A DNA stretch of 64,000 bases, taken from NCBI GenBank assembly GCA_038396605.1, contig CP121690.1:62001-126000 (forward strand), read 5' to 3'. Each line of letters starts with the position of its first letter. The first letter of the stretch is position 1. Below the pieces are notes generated by a model, which saw nothing but the letters and a program-made list of their open reading frames with translations, did not search any database and was not told the DNA's origin. Positions 44,101-52,489 of the stretch are shown piece by piece. The stretch is from Eubacteriales bacterium mix99 (GTDB taxonomy: Bacteria; Bacillota; Clostridia; Caldicoprobacterales; DTU083). A program made the translations under genes and the position numbers.

Positions 44101-45765
44101 TTACCTTGCATGGTATCGATCCAATGCATCCTGTTGTATCTTCAGAGCTTCGTCCCCTTTCATTTTCTTTATCTGCTTTACAAACGAATCAAACTTGTCC
44201 GGAGACTCCTCCCCCATAATAAATTTGGTTGTCATCTCATCCACATAGGTATTGATTTCAGACATGATATTGGTAAACTTCTGGCTTTCCTCTGCGGTCA
44301 GCGTAATGGGAGGCATATTCAGGGGGACACTGCTTTCATGCCAGGTTTTCACTGCTTCCTTCTGTTCAGGGTAAATCAGATTTTGCCAATGGTATCTTAC
44401 ATCCTGTACAAATGGCCCGTCCGCTATGGCCATGGCATATTGAATCAAGGCATTTGTCATCGGAAGCTTGGGGTTCTTCGTTATTGTGTCGGTATAAACC
44501 GGTTCGCCGTCCTCCAAGGTATAGCTTTCCCCTTCAATTCCAAAATTGAATGCCATATGTCCTTCTTCACCGTATCCATAGTCCAGATATCCGGCAGCCT
44601 CTTCGATATGTTTACAGCCTGACATTATGGCGGTTCCACTGTTCATTACTGCAGGATCCATATAACCATAGGACTTTCCGGCCGGACCAATGGGAAACGG
44701 CGCTCCTGCCAGCTCAAAATCCGGTTGATTCGACCTTACGGATTGTGTAAACCTTCCCATATTGCCAAAAATGGCGCCGTAATAGGATCCCCCAAGGGAA
44801 CCGCTCACTTTCGCATCAAAATTGGTGCCGTCCGTAGCAGCAAAGTCCGGATCCATCAGGCCTTCTTTATACCATTTCGCCATGGTTTTCAGAAAATCTT
44901 CATACTCCGGCTGAACCGGCCCGTATTTCACTTGATCCCCGCTTTTATAAAACCCATTTGTAATTCCCCAGGCCTTTGCGAAATTTGCAATATTGCCAAG
45001 ACCTGCACTGACAAAGGGCAGTTCATCATTGGAATTTCCATTATGATTCATATCGTTTTTTCTGAATGCGGTCAAAACCGTATACCAATCATCAATGGTT
45101 TTCGGAATTTCCAGCTGTAATTCATCCAGCCAATCTTTCCGTATCTGAAATCCGCCTGGTATTCTCAAATTCTCATCACCCCGGATAAACGGGAACATAT
45201 ATAAGGTACCGTCATCCAGAATTGCATCTTTTTTCCAATCCGGATTTGCTTCCAGTACGGCTTTGTAATTTGGCGCATAATCATCAATTATATCATTCAG
45301 TTTCAGAATGGAACCATCTTCTATTGCCTTCACAGGTCCTCCGGAAACAGTACGCCAGTCCCAGTAAACAAGATCCGGAAATTCCTGCGAGCCCATCATC
45401 AGATTGAATTGTTCCGTCGCTTGTCCGGCCGGCGGATGCATCCATTTGATATTTACCCCTGCTGCTTTTTCCGCTTCCTTAAAGCAGGCAATTTCCTTAT
45501 AGCTTTTCATGCTCATGGAAGCTTTCGCATCCATATTCCAGAAACATGTCAGAGTAACCGGCCCGTCCTTTTTGGTCTCTCCTTTTGCCTCCTTTGAATC
45601 CGCATTGTCCTTTCCATCCTTCTCAGAAACTTTTTCATCAGGAGATCCGTTAGACGAATCGACATTGTTGGTACATCCAACGGCAAACATACCCAAAATA
45701 AGGATTGCTGTCATAAATGCCAGCATTTTAAAATGAAACGTCTTACTGTAAAACGTTTTCTTCAA
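44101..45765 (-). CDS. Extracellular sugar-binding lipoprotein, LplA-like (copy 2)
   Basis: A 554-residue lipoprotein with signal peptide and lipobox FAVGC, then an acidic/lysine-rich linker (EKVSEKDGKDNADSKEAKG). The mature part parallels the product at 42299: LTCFWNMDAKASMSMKSYKEIACFKEAEKAAGVNIKWMHPPAG. Differences cluster in the linker and the middle of the protein, which could alter ligand range. A TTG start at 45765 with AGGAG eight bases upstream matches the start context of copy 1. It is the first gene of the cassette (two binding proteins, LplB-type and YtcP-type permeases). The regulatory region upstream is also duplicated before copy 1. The AraC-type regulator at 37863 is the likely controller. 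Confidence 0.9.
   Translation of the reverse strand: MKKTFYSKTFHFKMLAFMTAILILGMFAVGCTNNVDSSNGSPDEKVSEKDGKDNADSKEAKGETKKDGPVTLTCFWNMDAKASMSMKSYKEIACFKEAEKAAGVNIKWMHPPAGQATEQFNLMMGSQEFPDLVYWDWRTVSGGPVKAIEDGSILKLNDIIDDYAPNYKAVLEANPDWKKDAILDDGTLYMFPFIRGDENLRIPGGFQIRKDWLDELQLEIPKTIDDWYTVLTAFRKNDMNHNGNSNDELPFVSAGLGNIANFAKAWGITNGFYKSGDQVKYGPVQPEYEDFLKTMAKWYKEGLMDPDFAATDGTNFDAKVSGSLGGSYYGAIFGNMGRFTQSVRSNQPDFELAGAPFPIGPAGKSYGYMDPAVMNSGTAIMSGCKHIEEAAGYLDYGYGEEGHMAFNFGIEGESYTLEDGEPVYTDTITKNPKLPMTNALIQYAMAIADGPFVQDVRYHWQNLIYPEQKEAVKTWHESSVPLNMPPITLTAEESQKFTNIMSEINTYVDEMTTKFIMGEESPDKFDSFVKQIKKMKGDEALKIQQDALDRYHAR
44103..44292 (-). repeat. Near-identical 3' segment of binding-protein gene, copy 2
   Basis: Partner of 42301-42490 in the duplicated binding-protein genes, about ten differences by eye over 190 bases. 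Confidence 0.85.
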
Positions 45766-45890
45766 GAAAATAACTCCTCTCTTCTTTGCATTCTTTGTAA
45801 GAGCACTCTTTATCGGTACCATTATGACGGCTTCGCCTCTTTCTGTAAATATTCAAAAATGCGAAACCATCATCAAAGTCCGGAATTCCA
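45766..45890 (-). repeat. Duplicated 5' region of binding-protein gene, copy 2
   Basis: Partner of 43949-44073. It contains the same ordered segments and the palindromic element TAAGAGCACTCTTTA at 45798-45812. A promoter is expected here as it starts the cassette; no strong -35/-10 pair could be fixed. Confidence 0.7.
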
Positions 45891-45960
45891 TTTTATATTC
45901 CAAAATTAAAGAAATGTGTAATACGGATAGATTCGGTTACTATTAAATACTACAAAAAGA

Positions 45961-45998
45961 AACAGACCGAAAGTGCTGCCGCACCTTCGGTCTGTTTG
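45961..45998 (-). terminator. Intrinsic terminator of the Gfo/Idh/MocA operon
   Basis: Twelve-base arms AAACAGACCGAA and complement, an inner GTGC/GCAC pair and a short loop, followed on the minus strand by CTTTTTGTAG. It lies 57 bases after the stop at 46056 and separates this operon from the ABC cassette. Confidence 0.88.
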
Positions 45999-46055
45999 AG
46001 TTATCTGTTATCGAATATCCGATATTGGATGTCGGATTTGGATTGACACTGTTTT

Positions 46056-47090
46056 TTATGACAGGAATATCTCTTTTCCCGTTTTGGCAGATTCATAGAT
46101 TGCCAGGATCAGATCCACCGCTTTTCGGGCGGACTCCCCGGTAATCATGGGATCCCGATCCTCCAGAACAGCTGAAATCATATCATCAATCAATGCGTAA
46201 TGTCCTGAACCGGATATCGCTTTCGGGTCCGAGGAACCGCCGACTTTTTCATTTTTGATATCCGGGAAGGTATCCTGTTCCTCTCCAACCTTTCTCCATT
46301 GCCGGAATCCCGAATCGCTGAAGATCACACTTCCGTTCTCTCCATGTATCTCAAAACGGGTCTCCTGTGCCGGATACACGGATGTTGTCCCTTCAATCAC
46401 TCCCACGGCTCCGCTTTTGAACTTCAGCACCGCCAAAGCCGTATCTTCCACCTGGATCTCCCTTGCCAGAGTCTCGCATCTGGCAAAAACACTTTTCACA
46501 TCGCCGGCCAGCCAAAGGATCATATCAATTCCATGAACCCCCTGGTTCATCAATGCTCCGCCGCCGTCCAGATCCCATGTTCCGCGCCACCCGGCGGAAT
46601 TATAATATTCCTGGCTCCTGTAATATTTCAAATAGGCGTCTGCGAGGACAATCTTCCCGAACTCCCCGTTTTCAAATGCTTCCTTTGTCGCAATGGCTTC
46701 TTTCATCAGCCTTCTTTGAAAGACGCACCCCAGCTTTACATGATTCTCCCGGCAGGCATCGATCATCTGCGTCATTTTCTCCGAATGAATATCCAAAGGC
46801 TTTTCACAGAATACGTGTTTCCCCGCCCTGGCAGCATCGATCGTCATATCCCCATGCATCCCGCTTGGCGTGCAGATACATACGACATCCACATCCTCCC
46901 GCTTCAGCAGTTCATGATAATCCTTATGGAAATAAGGAGCCGCGTATTTCTGCTGAAAGGCCTTTCCCTTCGTCTCATCAATATCGCAGACGGCAACCAG
47001 CTGCGCCCTGTCATTGTTTACAATGGCATTGGCATGATTCGGAGCAATTACCCCGCAGCCAATGATTCCAAAACGAACTTTTTTATCCAT
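46056..47090 (-). CDS. Gfo/Idh/MocA family oxidoreductase
   Basis: A 344-residue NAD(P)-dependent sugar or inositol-type oxidoreductase. The N-terminal Rossmann fold shows RFGIIGCGVIAPNHANAI, then DVVCICTPSGMHGDM and the EKP motif in HVFCEKPLDIHSEKM, whose Lys is catalytic in the family. The C-terminal domain carries GWRGTWDLDGGGALMNQGVHGIDMILWLAGD with the GG-DxG-H-D pattern. ATG at 47090 has GAGGAG ten bases upstream; the 32-codon upstream extension is GC-rich repeat sequence and unlikely to be coding. It is the third of three family members in a row, 163 bases after the second, with a terminator at 45961. Substrate is unknown; the trio probably acts on related sugar intermediates. Confidence 0.9.
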   Translation of the reverse strand: MDKKVRFGIIGCGVIAPNHANAIVNNDRAQLVAVCDIDETKGKAFQQKYAAPYFHKDYHELLKREDVDVVCICTPSGMHGDMTIDAARAGKHVFCEKPLDIHSEKMTQMIDACRENHVKLGCVFQRRLMKEAIATKEAFENGEFGKIVLADAYLKYYRSQEYYNSAGWRGTWDLDGGGALMNQGVHGIDMILWLAGDVKSVFARCETLAREIQVEDTALAVLKFKSGAVGVIEGTTSVYPAQETRFEIHGENGSVIFSDSGFRQWRKVGEEQDTFPDIKNEKVGGSSDPKAISGSGHYALIDDMISAVLEDRDPMITGESARKAVDLILAIYESAKTGKEIFLS

Positions 47091-47253
47091 TATCGTTTCT
47101 CTCCTCAATGTCCGGTATTCTAACAGGAATTGCCGGAATTGCACCGGATATTCCCCCGAATTTCCATCCGGCATTCCCCCGGGCATTTCCCGGAACCTTT
47201 GCCGGACATTTTAATAAGATTTCGATCTGTCTTTTCTTTCTTACGGTATCCTT

Positions 47254-48249
47254 TTAAGGCATTGTTATTTTTTCCATGCTTTCATCCATTTGTATTGCCG
47301 CGCGGCTGGTCCGAAGCACCTCCTGATTGGTAATAAGTGTCCCAGGCTTCCCCTCAATCCGATTCAGAAAGTCCCGGGTCAGGGTGGTGGGAGCAGGAAC
47401 TTCCTCCCATCTTTTATACTCCCCGGAATCCCGGACCCACAGCCCATAAGGCGACCCATTGGTTTTCCTGTCTCCGGTTGTCCGTATCTCCGCTCTCCCT
47501 TTGGTGCCGACACAGAAGATCCTTCCGTCTCCGTATGCAAAGTAGGAATCCGGCATCCGCCAATCTGCTTCCAGAGTTGCCACGACGCCGTTTTCCATTT
47601 TTATCAGGGCGTTTGCACTGTCATAAAAGGTTTCATACTGAGGATAACCAACTTTTTTCAGATATCCGCTGCAGGCAGCCATTTCACTTCCGGTGAACCA
47701 TCGCAGCAGGTCGATATCATGAACCAGAAGATCCACTGCAATCCCGCCGTTCTCCTCTTTGGAAAAATGCCAGGCGGCCCGGGTTTTCGCCAGCAATTTA
47801 TGGGGCTTCATGATCGTAAAGCTCACCAGGTCGCCCAATTTGCCTTCCTGTATCATTTTCCAAAGGGTGTAAATGGGTGGATTAAGCCGCTCTGTCAGCA
47901 TCATTCCCACCTGGATGCGCCCTTCCTCCACAATCCTTTCCAACCGCCCCATGTCCTTGCCGGAAGTAACAACTGGCTTATCCGCCACAACATGGATTCC
48001 TTCCTGATTGCACATCTCCAGGATATCCATCTTTTGATTGTTTACTGCAGAAGTTCCCAGAATATCGGGATGCGTCGCAAGAAGATCTTCCCCCCTGTCA
48101 AAAAGAGGTACGCCGTATCTTACCGCCAGATCTCCCGCAATATCCGGCTCTGTCTCATAGATGCCTGTAAACTCATGTCCCAGCGTCAGCATCTCCCCGA
48201 TGAATTCCCCTATATGCCCATGCCGGCATCCATATATGCCAAATCTCAT
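47254..48249 (-). CDS. Gfo/Idh/MocA family oxidoreductase, divergent
   Basis: A 331-residue member of the family with an unusual N-terminus MRFGIYGCRHGHIGEFIGEML, in which the usual GxGxxG is altered to YGCRHGH. The catalytic motif is DKP instead of EKP (HVVADKPVVTSG). A C-terminal region has GGIAVDLLVHDIDLLRWFTGSE, VVATLEADWRMPDSYFAYGDG and RIEGKPG. The ATG at 48249 has GGAGG seven bases upstream. It lies 37 bases after the gene at 48287, so these two are closely coupled. The deviating dinucleotide-binding loop suggests a changed cofactor mode, but the remaining fold appears intact. Relatives are found in sugar catabolic clusters of Bacillota. Confidence 0.85.
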   Translation of the reverse strand: MRFGIYGCRHGHIGEFIGEMLTLGHEFTGIYETEPDIAGDLAVRYGVPLFDRGEDLLATHPDILGTSAVNNQKMDILEMCNQEGIHVVADKPVVTSGKDMGRLERIVEEGRIQVGMMLTERLNPPIYTLWKMIQEGKLGDLVSFTIMKPHKLLAKTRAAWHFSKEENGGIAVDLLVHDIDLLRWFTGSEMAACSGYLKKVGYPQYETFYDSANALIKMENGVVATLEADWRMPDSYFAYGDGRIFCVGTKGRAEIRTTGDRKTNGSPYGLWVRDSGEYKRWEEVPAPTTLTRDFLNRIEGKPGTLITNQEVLRTSRAAIQMDESMEKITMP

Positions 48250-48286
48250 ATCATTTCCTCCGCCTGTTGGACTCCCTTACCGGTAG

Positions 48287-49180
48287 TTAATCCTGCAGCT
48301 TTTCGGGCTTGCCGCTCTCATAGGACTTTGCCGCGGCATCCAGCAAATTCATTACTTCCAGGGCGTCATCCAGACACAGGTCCGCTTTTCCGGTGCGGAA
48401 GAAACGTTCAATCACTTTCAGCTCCTCAGCATAGTATACAGGGCTGTCCACGGAATAGGAAGGATTCGACTTGCCGTCCCTCAAAGTACCGCCGTAAGTA
48501 TAGGCGCCCTCTGTCAGCTCGACAACTCCTCTTCTTTTGTCCGGATATTCCACAATGGCCACGGCACCGGCATGATCTTTCCGGGTATCCACACAAATGG
48601 CGCCCCGGCCCATGGCTCTTTCCAGCATCTCAAAGCAATGCACGCCGTACCATATCACACCGCTTCCTACCGGCGGAATTCCCAAAGGTCCGTAGCAATA
48701 GGTCTGCATGGGCTTCGAGACCATGCGGCAGGCATCGGTCAACCCCTGTACATATCGCAGCGGAGAGGAAGAAAGCACCTGAACATTATTTTCCTTCGCA
48801 AGATCATAGATCGCTTTTCCATTTTCATAATGATCCGCCAAAGGCTTATCCAGGAAAATGGGTTTGTTGCATTTCATACATTTCTTGAAATACTCCAGAT
48901 GGTAAGCAGGATCATTGATCTCAATCATAATGGCATCGCAATCGGAAACTGCGTCGTTGAAATCCTCCGTTACCCGGACACCCCAGGCTTCCAGCTGCTG
49001 CTGTCTCTCATCCAGTACCTGCCTGTTGGTAAAAGGCGTCTCAAAGCGCATGCAGGTAACAGCTCTCAGGCCTTCCACCCTGCTTTCCTCAGGGCAGTCG
49101 GGAGCCTGCATCCTCCGCGGAAGTTCCACCGAATGACTCGTGTCCAGTCCGATAACAGCAACTCTGATCTCTTTGTTCAC
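48287..49180 (-). CDS. Gfo/Idh/MocA family oxidoreductase, short form
   Basis: A 297-residue family member with the start NKEIRVAVIGLDTSHSVELPRRM (the GLDTSHS loop replaces the classic GxGxxG), DCDAIMIEINDPAYHLEYFKKC and a DKP motif in PIFLDKPLADHYENG. The C-terminal domain is shorter than usual, with GSGVIWYGVHCFEMLERAMGRG and RRGVVELTEGAYTYGG. A GTG start at 49180 follows AAAGGAG by eight bases. It is the first gene of the three-oxidoreductase operon; a perfect 22-base palindrome, the likely LacI operator, lies 129 bases upstream. It shares the altered loop style with the next gene, so the two may form a functional pair. Confidence 0.85.
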   Translation of the reverse strand: MNKEIRVAVIGLDTSHSVELPRRMQAPDCPEESRVEGLRAVTCMRFETPFTNRQVLDERQQQLEAWGVRVTEDFNDAVSDCDAIMIEINDPAYHLEYFKKCMKCNKPIFLDKPLADHYENGKAIYDLAKENNVQVLSSSPLRYVQGLTDACRMVSKPMQTYCYGPLGIPPVGSGVIWYGVHCFEMLERAMGRGAICVDTRKDHAGAVAIVEYPDKRRGVVELTEGAYTYGGTLRDGKSNPSYSVDSPVYYAEELKVIERFFRTGKADLCLDDALEVMNLLDAAAKSYESGKPEKLQD

Positions 49181-49308
49181 AACAATCGCTCCTTTAATGT
49201 TTTTGTGGATTTTGTGATGATACCTGTAAATACCTTTTTGCCTGCTTCTTTTCCCCTGAACCGTTTTTTGTCTTTCATGAAAATATAATGTATGTTCCGC
49301 TTAAAGCC

Positions 49309-49330
49309 ATATAGAAATCGATTTCTATAT
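49309..49330 (-). promoter_or_regulatory. Perfect 22-base palindromic operator upstream of the Gfo/Idh operon
   Basis: Half-site ATATAGAAATC joined to its exact reverse complement. On the minus strand a -10-like TAATAT lies directly before it, so a bound repressor would block the promoter. The core TAGAAATCGATT recurs at 52364-52380 upstream of the M55 gene. The CG-centred palindrome is typical of LacI-family operators, and a LacI-type gene lies just upstream at 49380. Confidence 0.75.
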
Positions 49331-49379
49331 ATTATTTGGGTTCTACACTTATCCCTGAAATCCTTCTGAAATTCAAAAA

Positions 49380-50429
49380 TCAAGTTGATTTTTTCAATGG
49401 CCTTACCGACCCCCGGGCAATCAGCTCCGGAAGAAGATTGATGACCCGATTGGATTCCGACCGGCCGTCCAGCTTTTCAAGCAACAGCTTGGCTGCGGAC
49501 TTTCCGACTTCATATCCGGGATATCGGATCGTGGTCAATGGAGGAGAAAACATCCCGGCAAAGGAAATATCATCAAAGCCGATCACCGATAGATCCTGCG
49601 GAACCCTTTTCCCATGCACGTTCATCCTTTGGATGAACCCAAAGGCGGTCATATCATTAACCGTCAGCACGGCGGTGGCATCCAGTTTTCGTTTTGTAAA
49701 TTCATCCGCCATCCGTTTGCCGTTCTGAAATTCAAAACCTTCCTCTTCTTCTTTTTCAAAGGTTCCAATCAGGATAGATTCTTCATTTTGCGGGATGCCA
49801 TAATCCGAAAGGGCCGTCCGGTATCCCTTGTACATCTCCTTTCGGGTCCATTTGGTAAGAGGGGAACTGATAAATGCAATCTTTCGGTGTCCGTTCCGGA
49901 TCAGATATTCCACTGCAAGGTAGGCTCCCCGGAAGCAATCAAAACTGACCATACTGAAATCGTTGTTTTCGATTTTTTGATCCATCAACACGAACTGCAT
50001 TCCCTTTTCCGCATATTCTCCGATGTTTTCATATCCCAGGGAGGAGATCAAAACTCCACGGATCTGTTTCTCATAAAGAGACTGCAGATATCGCTTTTCT
50101 TTTCCGATATCCCGAAAGGTATTGCATAACAGCAGATAACAGCCGTTCTGATTGACTTCCTCTTCAATCCCGAGAATCACAGAGGAATAAAACGGATTGG
50201 ATACCGTTGGAATAATCACTCCGATATCGGGACTGATATTGCTCTTCAGGCTTCTTGCCACCCGATTGGGAGAATAGTTCAGCCTTTCCGCGATTTTAAA
50301 AATCTTTTGTTTCAGCGGCGGGCTGACGGGATAACCGGATCCGCTTAATACCCGTGAAACCGTCGCCACGGAAGTATCCGCCAATTTTGCAATATCATAT
50401 ATGGTTGTTCTGTTCTTTCGTTCGGTCAT
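49380..50429 (-). CDS. LacI-family transcriptional repressor
   Basis: A 349-residue regulator. The N-terminal helix-turn-helix reads TTIYDIAKLADTSVATVSRVLSGSGYPVSPPLKQKIFKIAERLNYSPNRVARSLKS, with the hinge helix NRVARSL; the rest is a periplasmic-binding-like sugar sensor with DIGVIIPTVSNPFYSSVILGIEEE, VLMDQKIE, GHRKIAFIS and DLSVIGFDDISFAGMFSPPLTTI. The ATG at 50429 follows GGAGG by eight bases. It is the last gene of an M55 peptidase, hydroxyacid dehydrogenase and LacI operon. Its probable operators are the palindrome at 49309 and the related site at 52364, implying autoregulation and control of the Gfo/Idh operon. The effector is not evident. Confidence 0.93.
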   Translation of the reverse strand: MTERKNRTTIYDIAKLADTSVATVSRVLSGSGYPVSPPLKQKIFKIAERLNYSPNRVARSLKSNISPDIGVIIPTVSNPFYSSVILGIEEEVNQNGCYLLLCNTFRDIGKEKRYLQSLYEKQIRGVLISSLGYENIGEYAEKGMQFVLMDQKIENNDFSMVSFDCFRGAYLAVEYLIRNGHRKIAFISSPLTKWTRKEMYKGYRTALSDYGIPQNEESILIGTFEKEEEEGFEFQNGKRMADEFTKRKLDATAVLTVNDMTAFGFIQRMNVHGKRVPQDLSVIGFDDISFAGMFSPPLTTIRYPGYEVGKSAAKLLLEKLDGRSESNRVINLLPELIARGSVRPLKKST

Positions 50430-50479
50430 GATAAAAGCCTCCAGAGATGCAAGCAATGTCCGCCAGGACGGCAATCCTG

Positions 50480-51472
50480 CTATTTTGTCATGCGGGAAGC
50501 CCGTTCTGCCGTGATTTCATGCACAAGCGGTTCATTATCCAGAAAGCGATCCATATCATCCAGCACAGCCAGGGTCGCATACTTTCTCCTGTCCACTGTC
50601 GGTCCTGCCATATGCGGAATAAGAAGCGCATTCTCCATTTTCCGGAGAGGGCTGTCCTCCGGCAGTGGTTCCTTTTCATATACGTCCAGCACAGCCTGGA
50701 ACCGGTTTTGTTTCAGTTCCTCAATCACTGCTTCCTCATCGATGACCCTCCCCCGGGAAGTATTCACCAATACAGCATGATCCTGAATCCGCTTCAGCAG
50801 AGGTTGGTCAATCATATGGTACGTTTCTTCCGTTGCCGACAGATGAACGGAAATAAGAGGACAGGAAGAAAAAAGCTCCTCCAGCTCCACCTTTTCCACG
50901 CCATATTCCGCCATGGTCTGTGCATCCACATATTTATCGAATGCCTTGATGGTGACGCGAAACGGCTTCAGCATGGAAACCAGATACCTGGGGATTTCCC
51001 CGAAGCCAACCAGACCAATGGTTTGATCCAACAATCCCCTGTTCCAATAGTCTGCGGATTTCCAGCCGCCTGATTTCATATGATTTACATAGTACGGGAT
51101 ATCCCGAAGAGCCGCAAGCAGGTAACCGATGACGCTTTCCGCCACGGACTCGGCAAACACTTTATTGGCGCTGATCACCCGAATCCCCCTGGCATAGAGA
51201 TCATCGGAAACGAGATTTGCCACGGAACCTGCCGTATGGGCAACCAGTTTCAAACGGCCGGCATTTTTCAAAACCCGTGAAGTGAACCTGGGGATCCCCC
51301 AGCCTGTCATACACATATCCATGTCCCGGAGTTTCTCACTCAGTTCCTCTTCTGTATAGTTTGTACCTTTTTCATTCCAGGTAACGTTGCCCATCTGCCC
51401 GATCCTCCGGGCCACTTCCTCCGGAATAAATGTTTTTCTCACATCTTCCGGCAATGCTACAAGTATATTCAT
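50480..51472 (-). CDS. D-isomer-specific 2-hydroxyacid dehydrogenase
   Basis: A 330-residue NAD(P)-dependent oxidoreductase acting on 2-hydroxy- or 2-ketoacids. The catalytic triad can be placed in LVNTSRGRVID (Arg 240), LDVYEKEPL (Glu 268) and LIPHMAGPT (His 287). The NAD-binding loop is GLVGFGEIPRYL, with proline at the last glycine of GxGxxG, an unusual change. The N-terminal lobe shows the substrate-binding VAHTAGSVANLVSDD. ATG at 51472 has GGGAGG about eleven bases upstream. It lies between the M55 peptidase gene (42 bases upstream) and the LacI gene (50 bases downstream). The family includes phosphoglycerate, glyoxylate and lactate dehydrogenases; the context favours a sugar-acid-derived ketoacid, but this is only inference. 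Confidence 0.88.
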   Translation of the reverse strand: MNILVALPEDVRKTFIPEEVARRIGQMGNVTWNEKGTNYTEEELSEKLRDMDMCMTGWGIPRFTSRVLKNAGRLKLVAHTAGSVANLVSDDLYARGIRVISANKVFAESVAESVIGYLLAALRDIPYYVNHMKSGGWKSADYWNRGLLDQTIGLVGFGEIPRYLVSMLKPFRVTIKAFDKYVDAQTMAEYGVEKVELEELFSSCPLISVHLSATEETYHMIDQPLLKRIQDHAVLVNTSRGRVIDEEAVIEELKQNRFQAVLDVYEKEPLPEDSPLRKMENALLIPHMAGPTVDRRKYATLAVLDDMDRFLDNEPLVHEITAERASRMTK

Positions 51473-51513
51473 CTGAATGCTTTCCTCCCTTTAGGCCATC
51501 GGACTATCCATCA

Positions 51514-52314
51514 TTAAAATAAATTACGGATGGATCTTACTGTTCCCGCCCTCGTATAGGCATCCTTAAAACCAAATCGTTCCCCATTCCTGTCGAAAAG
51601 CCTGGCACTGTTGGCGGCGTCCAGTCTCTTATATCGGATTTCCACTTTCAGCGGCTCAGCAAAGGTATAGGGCTTCATTTCCTCCAAATGCGCAGCAGCC
51701 TGTTTTACACTCTCATATATTTCCTGACATACTGTTTTCGGATGCTTGCTGATCACCGAGTTCCAGGACAGGCTTTGCTTGGTAATAACCGTCTCGATCC
51801 AGGGAAAAGATTCCTTCGCCTGGGCAATGCACTTGTCATCAGAAGAAGCAAAGATGACCGGAACATTTGCCAATCCCGCAAAGGCCCCATCAATCTCCAT
51901 CTCGCCGACCTCTTTCCCGTTTATTTTACAATACTGATAGGCGAGAGAGCTGTAAGTATGGGCCAGTGTGGCTTCCCGGACATTATCCCGGCTGTGATAG
52001 CCTATAAATAAAACACCATCAAAAGACTCATCGATGGTCGGAAATCTGCCCTGATGGCCGCTGCCCAACAGAATCTTACATCTGGAATCAAGCTCATCGT
52101 AATGCAGGTTTACCCCAGAATGGTGATTATCCCAGACAATCACTTCCTCTGCTCCCATATCAAACAATGCGATAGCTGCCGCGTTGGCTTCGGCAGTCGC
52201 CTGTTTTTGTGCCCAGGCAAAGTTTTCACTGTCGCTCAGGCTACCTCCCGGTCTGCCGACAGCACAGGATACGCCTTCGCAATCCACACCAATATAAAAT
52301 TTTCCCCGTTTCAT
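51514..52314 (-). CDS. M55-family (DppA-like) metallopeptidase
   Basis: A 266-residue cytoplasmic zinc enzyme related to D-aminopeptidase DppA. Metal ligands are visible as DCEG (Asp 11, Glu 13), WDNHHSG (His 64 or 65), GYHSRD (His 107) and VGEMEIDG (Glu 138). The DppA consensus NDGH is replaced by DNHH. Members form a ring-shaped decamer and release D-Ala from D-alanyl peptides, but several related genes are found in sugar clusters with unknown substrates. ATG at 52314 has AAGGAGG eight bases upstream. It is the first gene of the operon with a hydroxyacid dehydrogenase and a LacI repressor, and the operator at 52364 lies 50 bases upstream. A D-amino acid-containing or amide substrate is suggested. 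Confidence 0.85.
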   Translation of the reverse strand: MKRGKFYIGVDCEGVSCAVGRPGGSLSDSENFAWAQKQATAEANAAAIALFDMGAEEVIVWDNHHSGVNLHYDELDSRCKILLGSGHQGRFPTIDESFDGVLFIGYHSRDNVREATLAHTYSSLAYQYCKINGKEVGEMEIDGAFAGLANVPVIFASSDDKCIAQAKESFPWIETVITKQSLSWNSVISKHPKTVCQEIYESVKQAAAHLEEMKPYTFAEPLKVEIRYKRLDAANSARLFDRNGERFGFKDAYTRAGTVRSIRNLF

Positions 52315-52363
52315 TTATTTAGCCTCCTTCGAAGCAGCAAGCTTCATTGGGCTGTCATCAAAG

Positions 52364-52385
52364 AGTAATCGATTTCTACATTATA
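52364..52385 (-). promoter_or_regulatory. Promoter -10 and LacI operator of the M55-dehydrogenase-LacI operon
   Basis: On the minus strand TATAAT (52385-52380) is followed directly by TGTAGAAATCGATTACT (52380-52364). TAGAAATCGATT is shared with the perfect palindrome at 49309. A second partial copy, ATGTAGAATC (52412-52403), lies about 20 bases upstream of the -10 and a similar TGTAGAACC precedes the site at 49309, so both promoters have the same layout. Confidence 0.7.
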
Positions 52386-52438
52386 TTTACTTTGATTCTA
52401 CATATTTTACCGAACTCCTTCCTCTCAGCAAAAGAATT

Positions 52439-52465
52439 GTCGTGATCCCCCATAGAAACCACGAC
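52439..52465 (-). terminator. Intrinsic terminator of the ABC cassette ending at 52490
   Basis: GTCGTG and CACGAC arms with a 15-base loop, followed on the minus strand by AATTCTTTTGC. The T-run is short, so strength is moderate. It lies 25 bases after the binding-protein stop. Confidence 0.6.
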
Positions 52466-52489
52466 TTGTGTAAAATTCTCTCTAATCTT

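Noticed and set aside
47091-47253. GC-rich CCGG-containing repeats between two Gfo/Idh genes and an in-frame 32-codon extension of the gene at 46056
   Set aside because: The extension is low complexity and does not match the family N-terminus, which begins cleanly at 47090; the repeats form no convincing stem with a T-run.
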